Positions 34,073 through 43,699 of a DNA stretch of 64,000 bases are shown here, in pieces (the first letter of the stretch is position 1; each line of letters opens with the position of its first letter). The notes under the pieces were generated by a model. The model was not told the origin of the DNA and did no database searches. It saw only the letters and a program-made list of their open reading frames with translations. The stretch lies in contig NZ_CP091716.1 in assembly GCF_022009635.1 (NCBI RefSeq), forward strand, positions 7,248,501 to 7,312,500, in the 5' to 3' direction. The DNA is from Variovorax paradoxus (GTDB taxonomy: Bacteria > Pseudomonadota > Gammaproteobacteria > Burkholderiales > Burkholderiaceae_C). Made by a program: the position numbers and the translations under genes.

Positions 34073-35425
34073 CTACCCTGCACTTTGATTTTGCCTCGGC
34101 AGAGCGCTTGATCTGAACAGATCTATCGGTCTCAAAAGAGCAATCGCACGACGCAAAAGATCCCTCGCGGCCTCTCGCGTTTCCTCCCGAAGTTCATCTA
34201 AGAAAGCAGTCGACATAGGCTCGTCGGTCGAGGCCAGCGAGTTGGTGACCAGCGCCACGCGGACGCCCGAGGCCTGCGCCTCGGCCAGGCTGGCCACCGA
34301 CGCATCGGACGGCACGAAGTACGGCGACACCATCTTGATTTCCTTGTCCGCCGTCCGGAACCAGCGGATCACGCCTTCAGTGACCGTGCCCTTGATCGAG
34401 TTCTCGCGCTCGTTCAGGCCCGCGGTCTTGGTGAGCGGGTCGAACAGCACGCGCGCATCGGCCCACAGCAACGGGCTCAGCTGGCGCTCGGCCAGTTCGA
34501 AGGGCAGGTTCATCATCGGCACCACGTCGAGCGGCAACCGGTTGGGCTCGCCCTCGAGGGCATCCGCGATCCGGCCGTCCGCCGGAATGCGCGGCGCCTG
34601 GGGCGGCTTCGCGGCCGCGGTGCGGGTCTCGAAGTCCTGCTGCAGCTGCGCCGTCGTCAACGCGCTGTGGGCGATGCGGCCCACGGGGTAGACCACCTCG
34701 CTGTTCCAGTAGTGATCGAACTCGTCCGACAGGCCGCGCACCACCGGCCCGGCCGCGAAGACGTCCATGTCGACGAAGTTGCTGCCGGTCGCATTCATCA
34801 CGTACTCGTCCGCCATGTTGCGGCCGCCCGCGACGGCAGTGACGTTGTCGGCCACGAACAGCTTGTTGTGCATGCGCCGGTTGATGCGGTCGAAGTCGAA
34901 GCCGGAGCTGATGAAGCGCGTGGTGTCGCTGCCGCGGCCGGCCGGGAAGGGATTGAACAGGCGCACCTGCACGTTCGGATAGCTGGCCAGCGCGAGCAGC
35001 AGGTCGTCTTCGCCGGTCGTGTAGAGGTCGTCGACCAGCAGCCGCACGCGCACGCCGCGCAGGGCGGCATCGCGCAGCTCGCGCATGAGCGCGCGGCCGG
35101 TGTTGTCGCCGGCCAGCAGGTAGTACTGCACGTCGATGCTGCGCGTGGCGAGCTTCGCCAGTTCCATGCGGGTGGCAAACGACGTCGGGCCATAGGGCAG
35201 CAGGCGGAAACCGGAGCGGCGGTCGTCCTGCGGCAGCACCTTTTGCGTGATCGCGTTCAGCGGCGTGTCCGCGTAGTCGACGATGGCGCTCACGGGCGGC
35301 TGCGCAACGGGAGGCGGCAGGCTGGCGCAGCCGCTCGTCATCAACAACGCCGAGGCCATCGCCAGCGTGGCGATCAGCGAGCGCCACCGCGCGGGTGCGC
35401 GCATATCGCTCCAGCAGGCAGTTGT
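34073..35425 (-). pseudogene. Phospholipase D-family lipoprotein, second HKD motif lost
   Basis: A predicted lipoprotein (hydrophobic signal then LLMTSGCAS, Cys at about residue 33) of the phospholipase D superfamily. The first HKD motif is intact in RRMHNKLFVADNVTAVAGGRN near residue 185. Family similarity runs to VTNSLASTDEP near 34222, and then the sequence changes to an unrelated tail ending RQNQSAG. The second HKD motif, needed for the bilobal active site, is absent. Length is 450 residues versus somewhat over 500 expected. ATG 35425 was chosen from the signal peptide. The 3' loss marks the edge of the accessory region. Confidence 0.8.
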
Positions 35426-35591
35426 CATTTTTTGTAGCTCCCGGATCGATTGGAGAGGCCGTCGCATCGCACGGCGACCCGGCAGCGAGTATTCAGGCTA
35501 CGGCAAGACCTGGCAAGACCCGGCAGGTGTCGGGGCATGAAGTGGAGAGCCTCGGCCAAAGGCTGCAATACTGGACCCGGGACACGACCGC

Positions 35592-36791
35592 ATGACCTTC
35601 ACTACCCCGACCCACCTCGACGCCCCCGCGCTCGCACTCATCGACACCTGCGCGCGGGCTTCCCTCGAACTGCTGCAAAGCAACCTCACGCCGCACGGCA
35701 TCCTGGCCGCCAGCCGCACCGAGGCTGCCGTGGCGCGGCGCTACACCCGCATCTTCGGCCGCGACGCCGCCATCTGCGTCATGGCCATGTGCGGCACCGG
35801 GGTGCCCGCGCTGGAGCAAGGCGCCGTGGCCAGCCTCGACGCACTTGCGTCGCAGCAGGCGGCCAACGGGCAGATCCCCAAATACGTCGACCCCGAGGGC
35901 CAGGACGCCGACTTCTGGTACCTGGGCTGCATCGACGCCACGCTGTGGTGGCTCATTGCGGTGGACCATGTGCGCAGGCACGGCAAGGTGGGCGCCACGC
36001 ACTGGCATGCCGAGGTCGAACGCGCGATCCACTGGCTGCTGGCGCAGGAGCACCAGCACTTCAGGCTGCTGCAGCAGAACGAGGCCAGCGACTGGGCCGA
36101 CATCATGCCGCGCTCGGGCTATGTGCTGTACACCAATGCGCTGTGGTTCGATGTGAAGCGCCGCTTCGCGCTCGATCATGCCGAAGAAACCCGGCATCAC
36201 TTCAACCACCTGTTCAATCCCTTCCAGCGCGACCTGCCCGAATACCACCGCGCGCGGCTGCTGCGCCACTATGCGCGGCGCGGCCGGCGCGACCCCGGCC
36301 TCTATCTGAGCTTTGTCAATCTTGCGGTGGTCGGCGACGAAGGCGACGTGTTCGGCAACGTGCTGGCCATGCAGAGCGGCCTGGCCGACACGGCGATGGC
36401 GCACCGCATCGTGCGCACCATCGAGGCGGCGCATGCCTCGCAGCCGTACCCGGTGCGCGTGGTGCTGCATCCGCTGTCGCAGCAGCACGAGCTGTGGCGG
36501 GCGTACATGGGGCGGCACCAGCAGAACATCGTGCACCAGTACCACAACGGCGGCATCTGGCCTTTCGTCGGCGGCTTCTGGGTGATGGCGCTGGCCAGGC
36601 TGGGACTGCATGAGCAGGCATGGAGCGAGCTTGCGCGACTGGCGCAGGCCAACGCGCAGGACGACTGGCGCTTCACCGAGTGGTTCCACGGGCGCACGCT
36701 GGCGCCGATGGGAATGGCGGGGCAGAGCTGGAATGCGGCTGCGTTCCTGCTGGCGCGGCGGGAGTTGGTGGGGGATGGGGCGGCCTGGTGA
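35592..36791 (+). CDS. Glycoside hydrolase-like protein, (alpha/alpha)6 barrel
   Basis: A 399-residue cytoplasmic protein with the repeated helical pattern of glycogen-debranching and GH100-type enzymes. Indicative segments are RIFGRDAAICVMAMCG (about residue 52) with a candidate acid Asp, GQIPKYVDPEGQDADFWYLGCIDATLWWL (about 95-125), YHNGGIWPFVGGFWVMALARLG (about 315) and GMAGQSWNAAAFLLA near the end. It probably acts on sucrose or alpha-glucan-like sugars, but the exact family is uncertain. ATG 35592 fits the family N-terminus. It is divergent from the truncated lipoprotein gene. Confidence 0.65.
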   Translation: MTFTTPTHLDAPALALIDTCARASLELLQSNLTPHGILAASRTEAAVARRYTRIFGRDAAICVMAMCGTGVPALEQGAVASLDALASQQAANGQIPKYVDPEGQDADFWYLGCIDATLWWLIAVDHVRRHGKVGATHWHAEVERAIHWLLAQEHQHFRLLQQNEASDWADIMPRSGYVLYTNALWFDVKRRFALDHAEETRHHFNHLFNPFQRDLPEYHRARLLRHYARRGRRDPGLYLSFVNLAVVGDEGDVFGNVLAMQSGLADTAMAHRIVRTIEAAHASQPYPVRVVLHPLSQQHELWRAYMGRHQQNIVHQYHNGGIWPFVGGFWVMALARLGLHEQAWSELARLAQANAQDDWRFTEWFHGRTLAPMGMAGQSWNAAAFLLARRELVGDGAAW

Positions 36792-36815
36792 GCAGGCGAC
36801 CTGGGCTTTCGCGGC

Positions 36816-37754
36816 TCACGCCGCCGGCATTAACGCCTTGTGCGCCGCGATACCGGCATCTACTTCGTTCTTGAAGAAGGCATAGCAGTACCAGCGGTAG
36901 GAGTCGGTGTTGTAGATGGTTGCGTTCTTGTGCTTCTCGGCCAGACGCTTCACCTGCTTCGAACCGATGAAGTGCCCTTTTCCCGAGGCCGCCGTCGCGC
37001 CATGAGGCGTGTTGCCGGTGCACTGCGGGATATTGGCGTCCGACCGAGGCGCGTAGTGAGCGGCATCGAGCAATTGGCGATGTTGCTGGCATTCGCTGCA
37101 GACGTCGGCGAGCCCGAGGTTGTGCCCCACTTCGTGAATCAGCACCCCGGCATGAAAGTGGCCGACCGCACCGCGCGGGAATGCCGGTCCGATCGCCATG
37201 AGATAGCCACCGCGCCCACCCTTCAGTGCGGCGGCGTCGCCCGCTTCATTGCTCTTGTACAGAATCCAGCGTGGATCGCGCATGTCGTTCACCATCTGCT
37301 CGAGCTTGGCTCGCACATAGCTCGCGCGCGACGCAAACCCGGATTCGGCGCTCGCGTTGCCGGCTGCCACGCCTGCCTTGCGGGTCGCGCTGCTGCCATG
37401 CCATGCACGCGCGCCAAAGATGCTTTCGTAGTGCGTCTTGCCCGGCCATGTGTGCAGGCCGACGTTGCGCTTGGCTTCCTCGAGCATCAGCAGCGCGATG
37501 TCGAGGCCGGCGCCCAGTTCGTTGACCCGTTCCTGTTCGAAGCCGATGAAACGCACATGGCGATGGTTGCCGGCGGCAGGCGACAGCACGACTTTGTCGA
37601 CCATCGCCTGGCACTCATCGATTGACATGTCCATTGCCAGCATCCTGATGCCGCCGCCATCGGCAAACTGGATCGCATGGCGAACCTTGCCCAAGACAAG
37701 GTCGAGGGGAAACTTCTCACGGATGTATTCGGACAACCTCGGCATCTGCGCCAC
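36816..37754 (-). CDS. M35-like zinc metallopeptidase
   Basis: A 312-residue protein with the zinc motif HEVGH at residues 207-211, extended as HEVGHNLGLAD, where the Asp can be a third ligand. The C-terminal part NATIYNTDSYRWYCYAFF resembles the substrate-side segment of M35 (aspzincin) lysine-specific endopeptidases. No signal peptide is visible at the chosen ATG, so it may be cytoplasmic, exported by another route, or start upstream. It could also be placed with HExxHxxGxxD enzymes such as snapalysins; the family is not settled. An ImpA-type protease gene follows upstream on the same strand. Confidence 0.65.
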   Translation of the reverse strand: MAQMPRLSEYIREKFPLDLVLGKVRHAIQFADGGGIRMLAMDMSIDECQAMVDKVVLSPAAGNHRHVRFIGFEQERVNELGAGLDIALLMLEEAKRNVGLHTWPGKTHYESIFGARAWHGSSATRKAGVAAGNASAESGFASRASYVRAKLEQMVNDMRDPRWILYKSNEAGDAAALKGGRGGYLMAIGPAFPRGAVGHFHAGVLIHEVGHNLGLADVCSECQQHRQLLDAAHYAPRSDANIPQCTGNTPHGATAASGKGHFIGSKQVKRLAEKHKNATIYNTDSYRWYCYAFFKNEVDAGIAAHKALMPAA

Positions 37755-37858
37755 CTTGAAACTGGAAGCGACGAGTTTCCGTCAAGTGAATACTTTCCGC
37801 CTCCCATGAATTGGTCACGCGGCAAGCCGCCTGACCAATCCATCGGGCCGTGCCGGGC

Positions 37859-40645
37859 TCAGAACGGCCAGGTCGGCTTGGGCACGGTCATGTCGACCCT
37901 GACAGCCCTGTCGTGGTCATTGGTGCTGTTTTTGTCATTGGCATAGAACAGCGCGGCTTCCTTCGCGAAACCGAAGCTGCCTACCTGGGCCGCGGCCGCG
38001 GCAGAGTAGGTGACGCCCCACAGGTCGAACGTGGCGCGCTGGTCGCGCTCGGTCATCCGGGACAGCGCAATGAGCAGGTTGTCGTTGCCGTTCAGATTCG
38101 CGGGATAGCTGGCGTAGGTTCCATATCCCAGCTTGGCCTTGTCGGCGGCCCAATTGGCCTCGGCCTTGGAGAGCAGACGCTGATGCAGGTAGAGCTGGGT
38201 AAGGATTTCCCATCCGCGCGTCTTGTCGCCTGTGCGCTCTTCCCAGTAGTGGATCCACTGGAGATAGAACGCCATGCGTGTTCCGTTCTGCTCCGTATAG
38301 TCGGACTGCCCCCAGATGCGGCGATAGGCGCCCTGGACCGGGTCTGCCTCGGAGCGAGCCGCCACGATCCTGTCGAACGCCGAGCGATAGGTGATCCGGT
38401 CCCTGTCCAGATCGGCGCCAAGCTCTCGCAGCAGGCGCCAATTCTTGTGCAACGGGAACAGGTTGTTTGTAACCTCCGAGCTGAGGCTGCCATGGGCGTT
38501 CAGGAGGTTCTGCTGCAGGCCGTGCCCCAACTCATGGCTTTCACCCCAGGTGCGCGGACTGAACCCCCAGGAGATGTCGATGGGATTGCCCGAGCAACCG
38601 GCTCCGCATCTGGCGTAGACATCGACGTTGAAGTGCTGGACATCGGGAGCCCGGTGAAGGGCGTCGCTGGTGCAGTCCCATCCCCAGGCCGCGCAATTCG
38701 CCAGAACCGCCGCAGGCAACGCCTTGCCCGGAACCGCGAAGCCCGCCAGCTGGTAGGCATCTTCGATCACGTAGGTGCGCAACTCCTTCAGGTAGCGATC
38801 GATGTCGCTGCCATAACCGCTGTCCTTCAGGGCCCACTTCATCATGTCGACACGCGTATGGACTTCGACGCCCGGCAGCTTGATCTCGGCCCAGTCGAAT
38901 GCGGTGGCATTCAAGTTCGCGGCGAAATCCGCGACATTGCCGCCGTTGGAAATATCGATGAACGGATGCTTGGCAACACCGCGAATACGCAACCGGACCT
39001 TGGCATCGGCGGGCGCACCATCGAACACCAGTTGCAGCGTGCCACCATAGGGGCTCGTGATCTCGGTGGCAGCTTGCGCGTTGAGCGCGATGCTGGGACT
39101 TTGAAGGAAGCGGGGACGGTCGTATTTGTAGGACCACAACTGCGTCGAACTGGGATTCTGGGTGTTGATGCGCAACGAAACACGCGCACCGGCGGCGTCG
39201 ACCACCTGGACGGCCAAGGTCTTGCCGGGAACGGCGAAGCGTCCCAGCGCGGTGAAGCCCGACGCCTGCGTCAACGGGATCGTCAGCACTTCGTCGGTCG
39301 CCGACACGTCGAATCGGGCCGCGGTTCCGCTCATGAATGTTCCGAGATCCGGCTGCGCACCGCCCTTGTGCCGAACATAGGCAACCAAGCTGTCGGCGAC
39401 CAAGGCCCGCAGGAAGGCCTCGGTCTGGCCCGTCCTGGTCATCGGGTACTTGATGTCCCGTCGGGTGACATCGCCCCAGAGCACGAGCAGGCGCTGCAGG
39501 TTCGTCGCCGGCTGTTCGAAGATATTGCGCCCGGCCAGATTGAAAGTATTGATCTGCTTGCGGAACATCTCGGAGGGCGCGAGCACCTCTTTCGCGAGGC
39601 CGACAACCTTGCTGCAATCGTTGTCGCGGCATGCGCTCCAGTCGTAGCTGGCTCGCCAGTCGCTTTCGGCCATTCTCCGCAGCAGAGGCAGGACGTCCGT
39701 GAACTGATTGAGTGCCGCGTCGTTCGCGGCGACGGTGCGTCCCGCTTTCACGGCATCATCGTCGAAGAAATTGCCGCCGTACGGGCCAGGCATCAGCCCC
39801 ATGCCGGCCAGAATCTTGTGGCTTGCATCGTCGGTGCCCCACCCGTCCCATCCTTTCGTGTGAACGTACAGGACTGGCCGGCCCGACGCCAACAGCTGAG
39901 CCACGCGGGACCCGAGCGCAGGATCGGCCTTGACATCGGATCCCAGCAACAGCAATCGCGAGCCAGTGCCGCAGTTGTTGGCAGCAGAGAAATCGCATGC
40001 CGTCGCAACCACATCCACCCCGGCCGCTTTGAAGCCGCTTGTCACCGCGGCGATGTCGATGCCCGAATAACTCAGATCGAGCGAAGCCGGCAGCTGCTTC
40101 GTCGCATCGCCGGTGACCAGCCAGCTCAGGACCCGGCGAAACACGGGCGCATGCGCAAGGTTCGCGGAATCGCCGAACTGCCGCAGGACATTCGACCCGT
40201 AGCCCGCGCCACGGCCGTTTGCCGCGATGCTCAGGGCGGCGAGAACGTGGCCCTTGTCACCGACGATCAATGGCTGGGCCGCCTCGGGGCTGATCGGCAA
40301 CACGAATTGGGAGTACTGACCCGGCTCGAATTCACTGCTCTGACCGTCGTACAGCGCCTTGGGCAAATCGGCTTGCCGAGTCGAAAGCTTCTTGGCGAAA
40401 TCGTTGGCGCACCTGGCAACGGCCGCGGCGTCGGTCAGGCCGCTCGGGTCACCGGTCTGCAAGGCGAAATCGATGCTCTTCGAGCAGATGATTGGCTCGG
40501 CAATCGGCGTCGTGGCGGCGGGTGGTGCGCCGCCGGCGCTCCCTGCGGTCCCGCCGCCCCCTCCCACTCCGTTTCCGCCTCCGCATGCGGCGATGAGCGC
40601 CGCGAGGCTACCCACCACCAGGTACCTGGAAAAATTGATCGGCAT
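37859..40645 (-). CDS. ImpA-family secreted metalloprotease, lipoprotein
   Basis: A 928-residue protein with a lipoprotein signal (SRYLVVGSLAALIAACGGG, Cys at about residue 21) and a Gly and Ala-rich linker. The C-terminal third holds the gluzincin motif HELGHGLQQ near residue 700, followed by helices that should supply the third ligand. Order and length fit the ImpA group, whose Pseudomonas member cleaves mucin-type glycoproteins on immune cells. ATG 40645 follows AGGGAGCAGGCAGCAA; the frame is open to 40708. It is probably anchored in the outer membrane and works outside the cell. The neighbour at 36816 is another peptidase. Confidence 0.85.
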   Translation of the reverse strand: MPINFSRYLVVGSLAALIAACGGGNGVGGGGGTAGSAGGAPPAATTPIAEPIICSKSIDFALQTGDPSGLTDAAAVARCANDFAKKLSTRQADLPKALYDGQSSEFEPGQYSQFVLPISPEAAQPLIVGDKGHVLAALSIAANGRGAGYGSNVLRQFGDSANLAHAPVFRRVLSWLVTGDATKQLPASLDLSYSGIDIAAVTSGFKAAGVDVVATACDFSAANNCGTGSRLLLLGSDVKADPALGSRVAQLLASGRPVLYVHTKGWDGWGTDDASHKILAGMGLMPGPYGGNFFDDDAVKAGRTVAANDAALNQFTDVLPLLRRMAESDWRASYDWSACRDNDCSKVVGLAKEVLAPSEMFRKQINTFNLAGRNIFEQPATNLQRLLVLWGDVTRRDIKYPMTRTGQTEAFLRALVADSLVAYVRHKGGAQPDLGTFMSGTAARFDVSATDEVLTIPLTQASGFTALGRFAVPGKTLAVQVVDAAGARVSLRINTQNPSSTQLWSYKYDRPRFLQSPSIALNAQAATEITSPYGGTLQLVFDGAPADAKVRLRIRGVAKHPFIDISNGGNVADFAANLNATAFDWAEIKLPGVEVHTRVDMMKWALKDSGYGSDIDRYLKELRTYVIEDAYQLAGFAVPGKALPAAVLANCAAWGWDCTSDALHRAPDVQHFNVDVYARCGAGCSGNPIDISWGFSPRTWGESHELGHGLQQNLLNAHGSLSSEVTNNLFPLHKNWRLLRELGADLDRDRITYRSAFDRIVAARSEADPVQGAYRRIWGQSDYTEQNGTRMAFYLQWIHYWEERTGDKTRGWEILTQLYLHQRLLSKAEANWAADKAKLGYGTYASYPANLNGNDNLLIALSRMTERDQRATFDLWGVTYSAAAAAQVGSFGFAKEAALFYANDKNSTNDHDRAVRVDMTVPKPTWPF

Positions 40646-40893
40646 TTGCTGCCTGCTCCCTGTTTTTTGATGATCCTCCGGCCACGAAGCGATGCGATGA
40701 ACCTGCATCGCATACCTGGCCGCCTCTTGTTCGACGGCAGCGCCAATGGCGTGCTTTTTTCGAACCGGCGGAGTTTGCCTAGCGGAATCGCCGATCCGCC
40801 GACAAGGGGAGAGAGTTCGTAGCTATCCGTTGAAAAGTGCCGGAAGCCACGCCTGCCTCGTGGTCGTGCAGCAGCGGAAACGCGCGCACGTTC

Positions 40894-41322
40894 TCAGAGC
40901 CGTTCCCACACCTGGACCACCCCCACCAGGTGAACGACGCCATACACGAGGCAGATCGCCGAACTCCACACCCAGAAGGCCGTCAGGCGCCGTCGATCGA
41001 ACATGAACAGCGCCACGACCACCAGCCCGCGCAGCAGGTACACCGCCGTGATCGCGGGCAACGCAAGCGCCAGCAGCGGCAAGGGCTGCAGCACCCCCGC
41101 GCCTGAAAGTGCATAGGCCGCCCAGACGCCCAGCATGCAGGCGATCAGCAAAGTGACGAGGGCCGGATACAGATGTCCCGCCGCCGCGCCCGCGGCCATG
41201 CGCTCGCCGGCACCGAAGAAGCGATACCACGCAGGCCCGCTGAAGATGATGCAGATGTGCAGCAGCGCCGCAATTGCGCTCAGCCCGGCCCCGACAAGCA
41301 GGGGAATGTTGTAGTCGCTCAC
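40894..41322 (-). CDS. Small membrane protein with four helices
   Basis: A 142-residue membrane protein starting at GTG 41322 (VSDYNIPLLVGAGLSAIAAL). Four hydrophobic segments can be placed at about residues 5-25, 45-68, 72-97 and 105-137. The pattern FSGPAWYRFFGAGERMA between the first and second is typical of a small family of uncharacterised proteobacterial membrane proteins. It starts 8 bp after the adenylosuccinate synthetase-like gene and is the last gene of the five-gene operon. Function is unknown. Confidence 0.7.
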   Translation of the reverse strand: MSDYNIPLLVGAGLSAIAALLHICIIFSGPAWYRFFGAGERMAAGAAAGHLYPALVTLLIACMLGVWAAYALSGAGVLQPLPLLALALPAITAVYLLRGLVVVALFMFDRRRLTAFWVWSSAICLVYGVVHLVGVVQVWERL

Positions 41323-41330
41323 GAAGACTC

Positions 41331-42674
41331 TCAAGGAAGATGCTTGCGGTCGCGCACGGTCGCGCGCGTCGGGCCGAAAGCGCCGAAGCGCACGGGCAGG
41401 CCGCTCAGTGCCTCGGCATGCGCCACCCATGCATGCGCGCTGGCAATGGGGTGCGGTTCATAGATGGGTTCGGCGCCCTGCAGCAGGCGCGTCAATTCTT
41501 GTTGATGCGCGAGGTCTCGCACGCCGCCGGCCGGCAACGCGGTGAGGCGGCCTGCATCCTCGGTGCGATAGCCGGCGCACCAGCGCAGCCCGGCGCTCTC
41601 GACGGCATCGAGGTGGCTCACCACCAGCCCGTCGAGCGTGCCGACCGCATCGAGCGCATAGCGCAGCAACACCGCATCGGGGTGCCCTCTGCGGAACACG
41701 CCCTGCCAGCCTTCGTCCGTGTTGTGCGGCTCGCGCAGGCGGGCGTCGAGCGCCCGGTCGTGGGTGGGCAGCGGTCCCGGGCCGTGCCGCGTGAGGTAGC
41801 TGCGCAGCACGCCGAGGTGCTGCACGGGTGCCTCGATGCCCACGTCGTGCAGCACCGCCTCGACAGCCGCCGTCGAGATGGTGCTCCACGTGGTGTGCGG
41901 ATGAAACCCGCGCCACTCGTCGAGCAGCACGCCCTGCGCGCCCTCGAAGATCACGGTGCCGGGCCGCGCGAGGCGTTCAGCGATGCGGTCGGCGCTCGCG
42001 GGCGGCGACTGCGCCAGGCACGGCGCGACGGCATCGAGCCAGCGTTGCGCGAGCGATTCGTCCTGAAGCATCGAGAGTTCCAGCGCAGCATCGGCATGCA
42101 CGGGCGCCATGTGCGCGAATTCATGCAGCAGCGCGGTGCGAGAGGCCTGCAGCTTGCCGAGCGCGCGTTCCGGGCGCGTCAGGTCGCCGTAGCGCAATGC
42201 TTCATCCGGCGCGGCAAGCGCATGCCGAACGGCTTCGCCGACACCCACGCCGCAGGTGCCGTGCGCATCCGACCCGCGCGCCCATTCACGCAGCCGCCCT
42301 GCGGCCTGATGGAATGGCGTTGTGACGCGGCAGCGCGCATCGACCAGCAGGCGCGAGAAGGCGTCGCTCACGCCCGCACGCCGCAGCGCTTCTTCCTCGA
42401 TGCGCAACGCCGTGGGGTGCACCACCACCGGACTTGCCAGCACGGTGCCGACGCCCCCATGAAAACTGCCGGCGCCGAACTGCGAGAAGGTGTGATGGCG
42501 CCCGTCGGCCAGCACCACGTTGTGCCCGGCCTGCGCGCCTCCATTGAAGCGCACCACCGTGTGCGCCCCCGGCGCGCCGCTCAGGTGATCGGTGAAGAGC
42601 CCCTTGCCGCAGTCCCCGAAGCCGAGGCCGAGCAGCGAAACGTAGCGCGTGGCCTTAGCGGCTGCGGCGGTCAC
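41331..42674 (-). CDS. Adenylosuccinate synthetase paralogue, divergent
   Basis: A 447-residue protein of the PurA family. PurA joins IMP and aspartate using GTP. The catalytic Asp is kept as Asp21 in a changed P-loop (GFGDCGKG, where PurA has GDEGKGK), and the catalytic His as His51 in NGGAQAGHN. FEGAQGVLLDE, TRHGPGPLPT and GAFGPTR match PurA blocks, but the IMP-site region (usually TTxRGIGPAY) reads HGTCGVGVGEA. It is thus a paralogue that may use another substrate. GTG 42674 lies 7 bp after the VWA stop; longer starts would overlap that gene. It is part of an operon without other purine genes. Confidence 0.85.
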   Translation of the reverse strand: MTAAAAKATRYVSLLGLGFGDCGKGLFTDHLSGAPGAHTVVRFNGGAQAGHNVVLADGRHHTFSQFGAGSFHGGVGTVLASPVVVHPTALRIEEEALRRAGVSDAFSRLLVDARCRVTTPFHQAAGRLREWARGSDAHGTCGVGVGEAVRHALAAPDEALRYGDLTRPERALGKLQASRTALLHEFAHMAPVHADAALELSMLQDESLAQRWLDAVAPCLAQSPPASADRIAERLARPGTVIFEGAQGVLLDEWRGFHPHTTWSTISTAAVEAVLHDVGIEAPVQHLGVLRSYLTRHGPGPLPTHDRALDARLREPHNTDEGWQGVFRRGHPDAVLLRYALDAVGTLDGLVVSHLDAVESAGLRWCAGYRTEDAGRLTALPAGGVRDLAHQQELTRLLQGAEPIYEPHPIASAHAWVAHAEALSGLPVRFGAFGPTRATVRDRKHLP

Positions 42675-42681
42675 TGCACCG

Positions 42682-43662
42682 TCAGCCGAACAGCCGCTTC
42701 CACCATGACGACCGCGGGCTTGCAGCGGCGGTGGCCACGGCAGGCGGCGCGCGGCGCGATGCCGTCGGGTCGAGCAGCGCGGCGTAGCCGTCGAGCGCAT
42801 GGAGCACGCCGCCCACGCGCTCCTTGGCCATGCCGGTGCCGCTCATGACGCCGGCCAGCGCCTCCAGGCTGGGCACGGCCTTCTCGGTGAGCGCGACGAT
42901 GCCGGCCGCCACGGCGCAGGCGTCGTCGGGCGAATCCATGCAGATGACGTGATCGCCCAGCAGTTCGCGCCAGCGGCCCTCGCATCGGCGGCGGCGCTGG
43001 GCGTCGGGGATCAGGAAGAACAGGTGCGTGGTCTCGGCCGCGGCGGCGATGACTTCCTCGATGGGGATGTCTTCGTCGAGCTTCTCGCCGATCAGGCCTT
43101 CGATCTGGTGGCGCGACACGGCGGGGTACGGCAGCTCGTCGCCGGTCACGAACAGGTAGCCGCGCTTCTTGCGCTTGACCCAGCAGTCCATGTCGGTGTG
43201 CTGGGCCATGACGTAGAAGGCCAGCTCGTAGCTTTCCTCGCCGGAGCCGCCACCGCCGCCTTCGAGAAAGCTCCAGGTGAGCCACTGGTCCATGAGGCTG
43301 GCGGTCGACTCGAACTGGCCGACCTGCAGCGGCGCGTGGTCCGAGGTGGCGTCGCCGATGGCCATGAACATGAGCTGGGGGTCCGCCACGCCGCAATCGG
43401 TGAGCAGCTTCATGAAGGTGGGCAGTTCCTTGCGCGCCAGGGTCTGCGGGATGTCGCCCATGGAGCCGGTGACGTCGAGCGCGAAGACGATACCCAGGGA
43501 ATTGGGATGGTCGGCGTTGTCGCGCGACTCGCGCACCTTGAGCCCCTGCGGGTTCATCAGCGCATGGGTGGAGCGCTGGGTGAAGACCTCGGCGCCGGGC
43601 TTGGCGGCGCGGTCGGCAATGAGTGCCGTGTGGGCGGCGTGCGAGTAGTTTCCGTAACCCAT
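42682..43662 (-). CDS. VWA-domain protein (TerY-like)
   Basis: A 326-residue cytoplasmic protein with a von Willebrand A domain. The MIDAS motif is IVFALDVTGSMG (Asp63, Thr65, Ser67), followed by TFMKLL and LMFMAIGDATSD, with a Gly-rich loop FLEGGGGGSGEESYELAFY near residue 145, and a strand GYLFVTGDELPY. ATG 43662 follows AAGGAGTCACTTC. VWA proteins of this kind bind partner proteins through a metal ion, as TerY does in tellurite and stress operons. The gene lies between the pseudokinase (37 bp) and the PurA-like gene (7 bp), so the three products probably work together. Confidence 0.85.
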   Translation of the reverse strand: MGYGNYSHAAHTALIADRAAKPGAEVFTQRSTHALMNPQGLKVRESRDNADHPNSLGIVFALDVTGSMGDIPQTLARKELPTFMKLLTDCGVADPQLMFMAIGDATSDHAPLQVGQFESTASLMDQWLTWSFLEGGGGGSGEESYELAFYVMAQHTDMDCWVKRKKRGYLFVTGDELPYPAVSRHQIEGLIGEKLDEDIPIEEVIAAAAETTHLFFLIPDAQRRRRCEGRWRELLGDHVICMDSPDDACAVAAGIVALTEKAVPSLEALAGVMSGTGMAKERVGGVLHALDGYAALLDPTASRRAPPAVATAAASPRSSWWKRLFG

Positions 43663-43699
43663 GAAGTGACTCCTTGATGCGGAAGGAAGAGGAAGGCAA

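Noticed and set aside
37850-40822. Very long plus-strand frame opposite the ImpA-type gene
   Set aside because: It is an antisense shadow of a GC-rich gene. The minus strand has lipobox, zinc motif and normal family length.
41331-42674. PurA paralogue as a phage PurZ (diaminopurine pathway) gene
   Set aside because: The catalytic Asp that PurZ enzymes replace is retained, and no phage genes or DNA polymerase partner are nearby.
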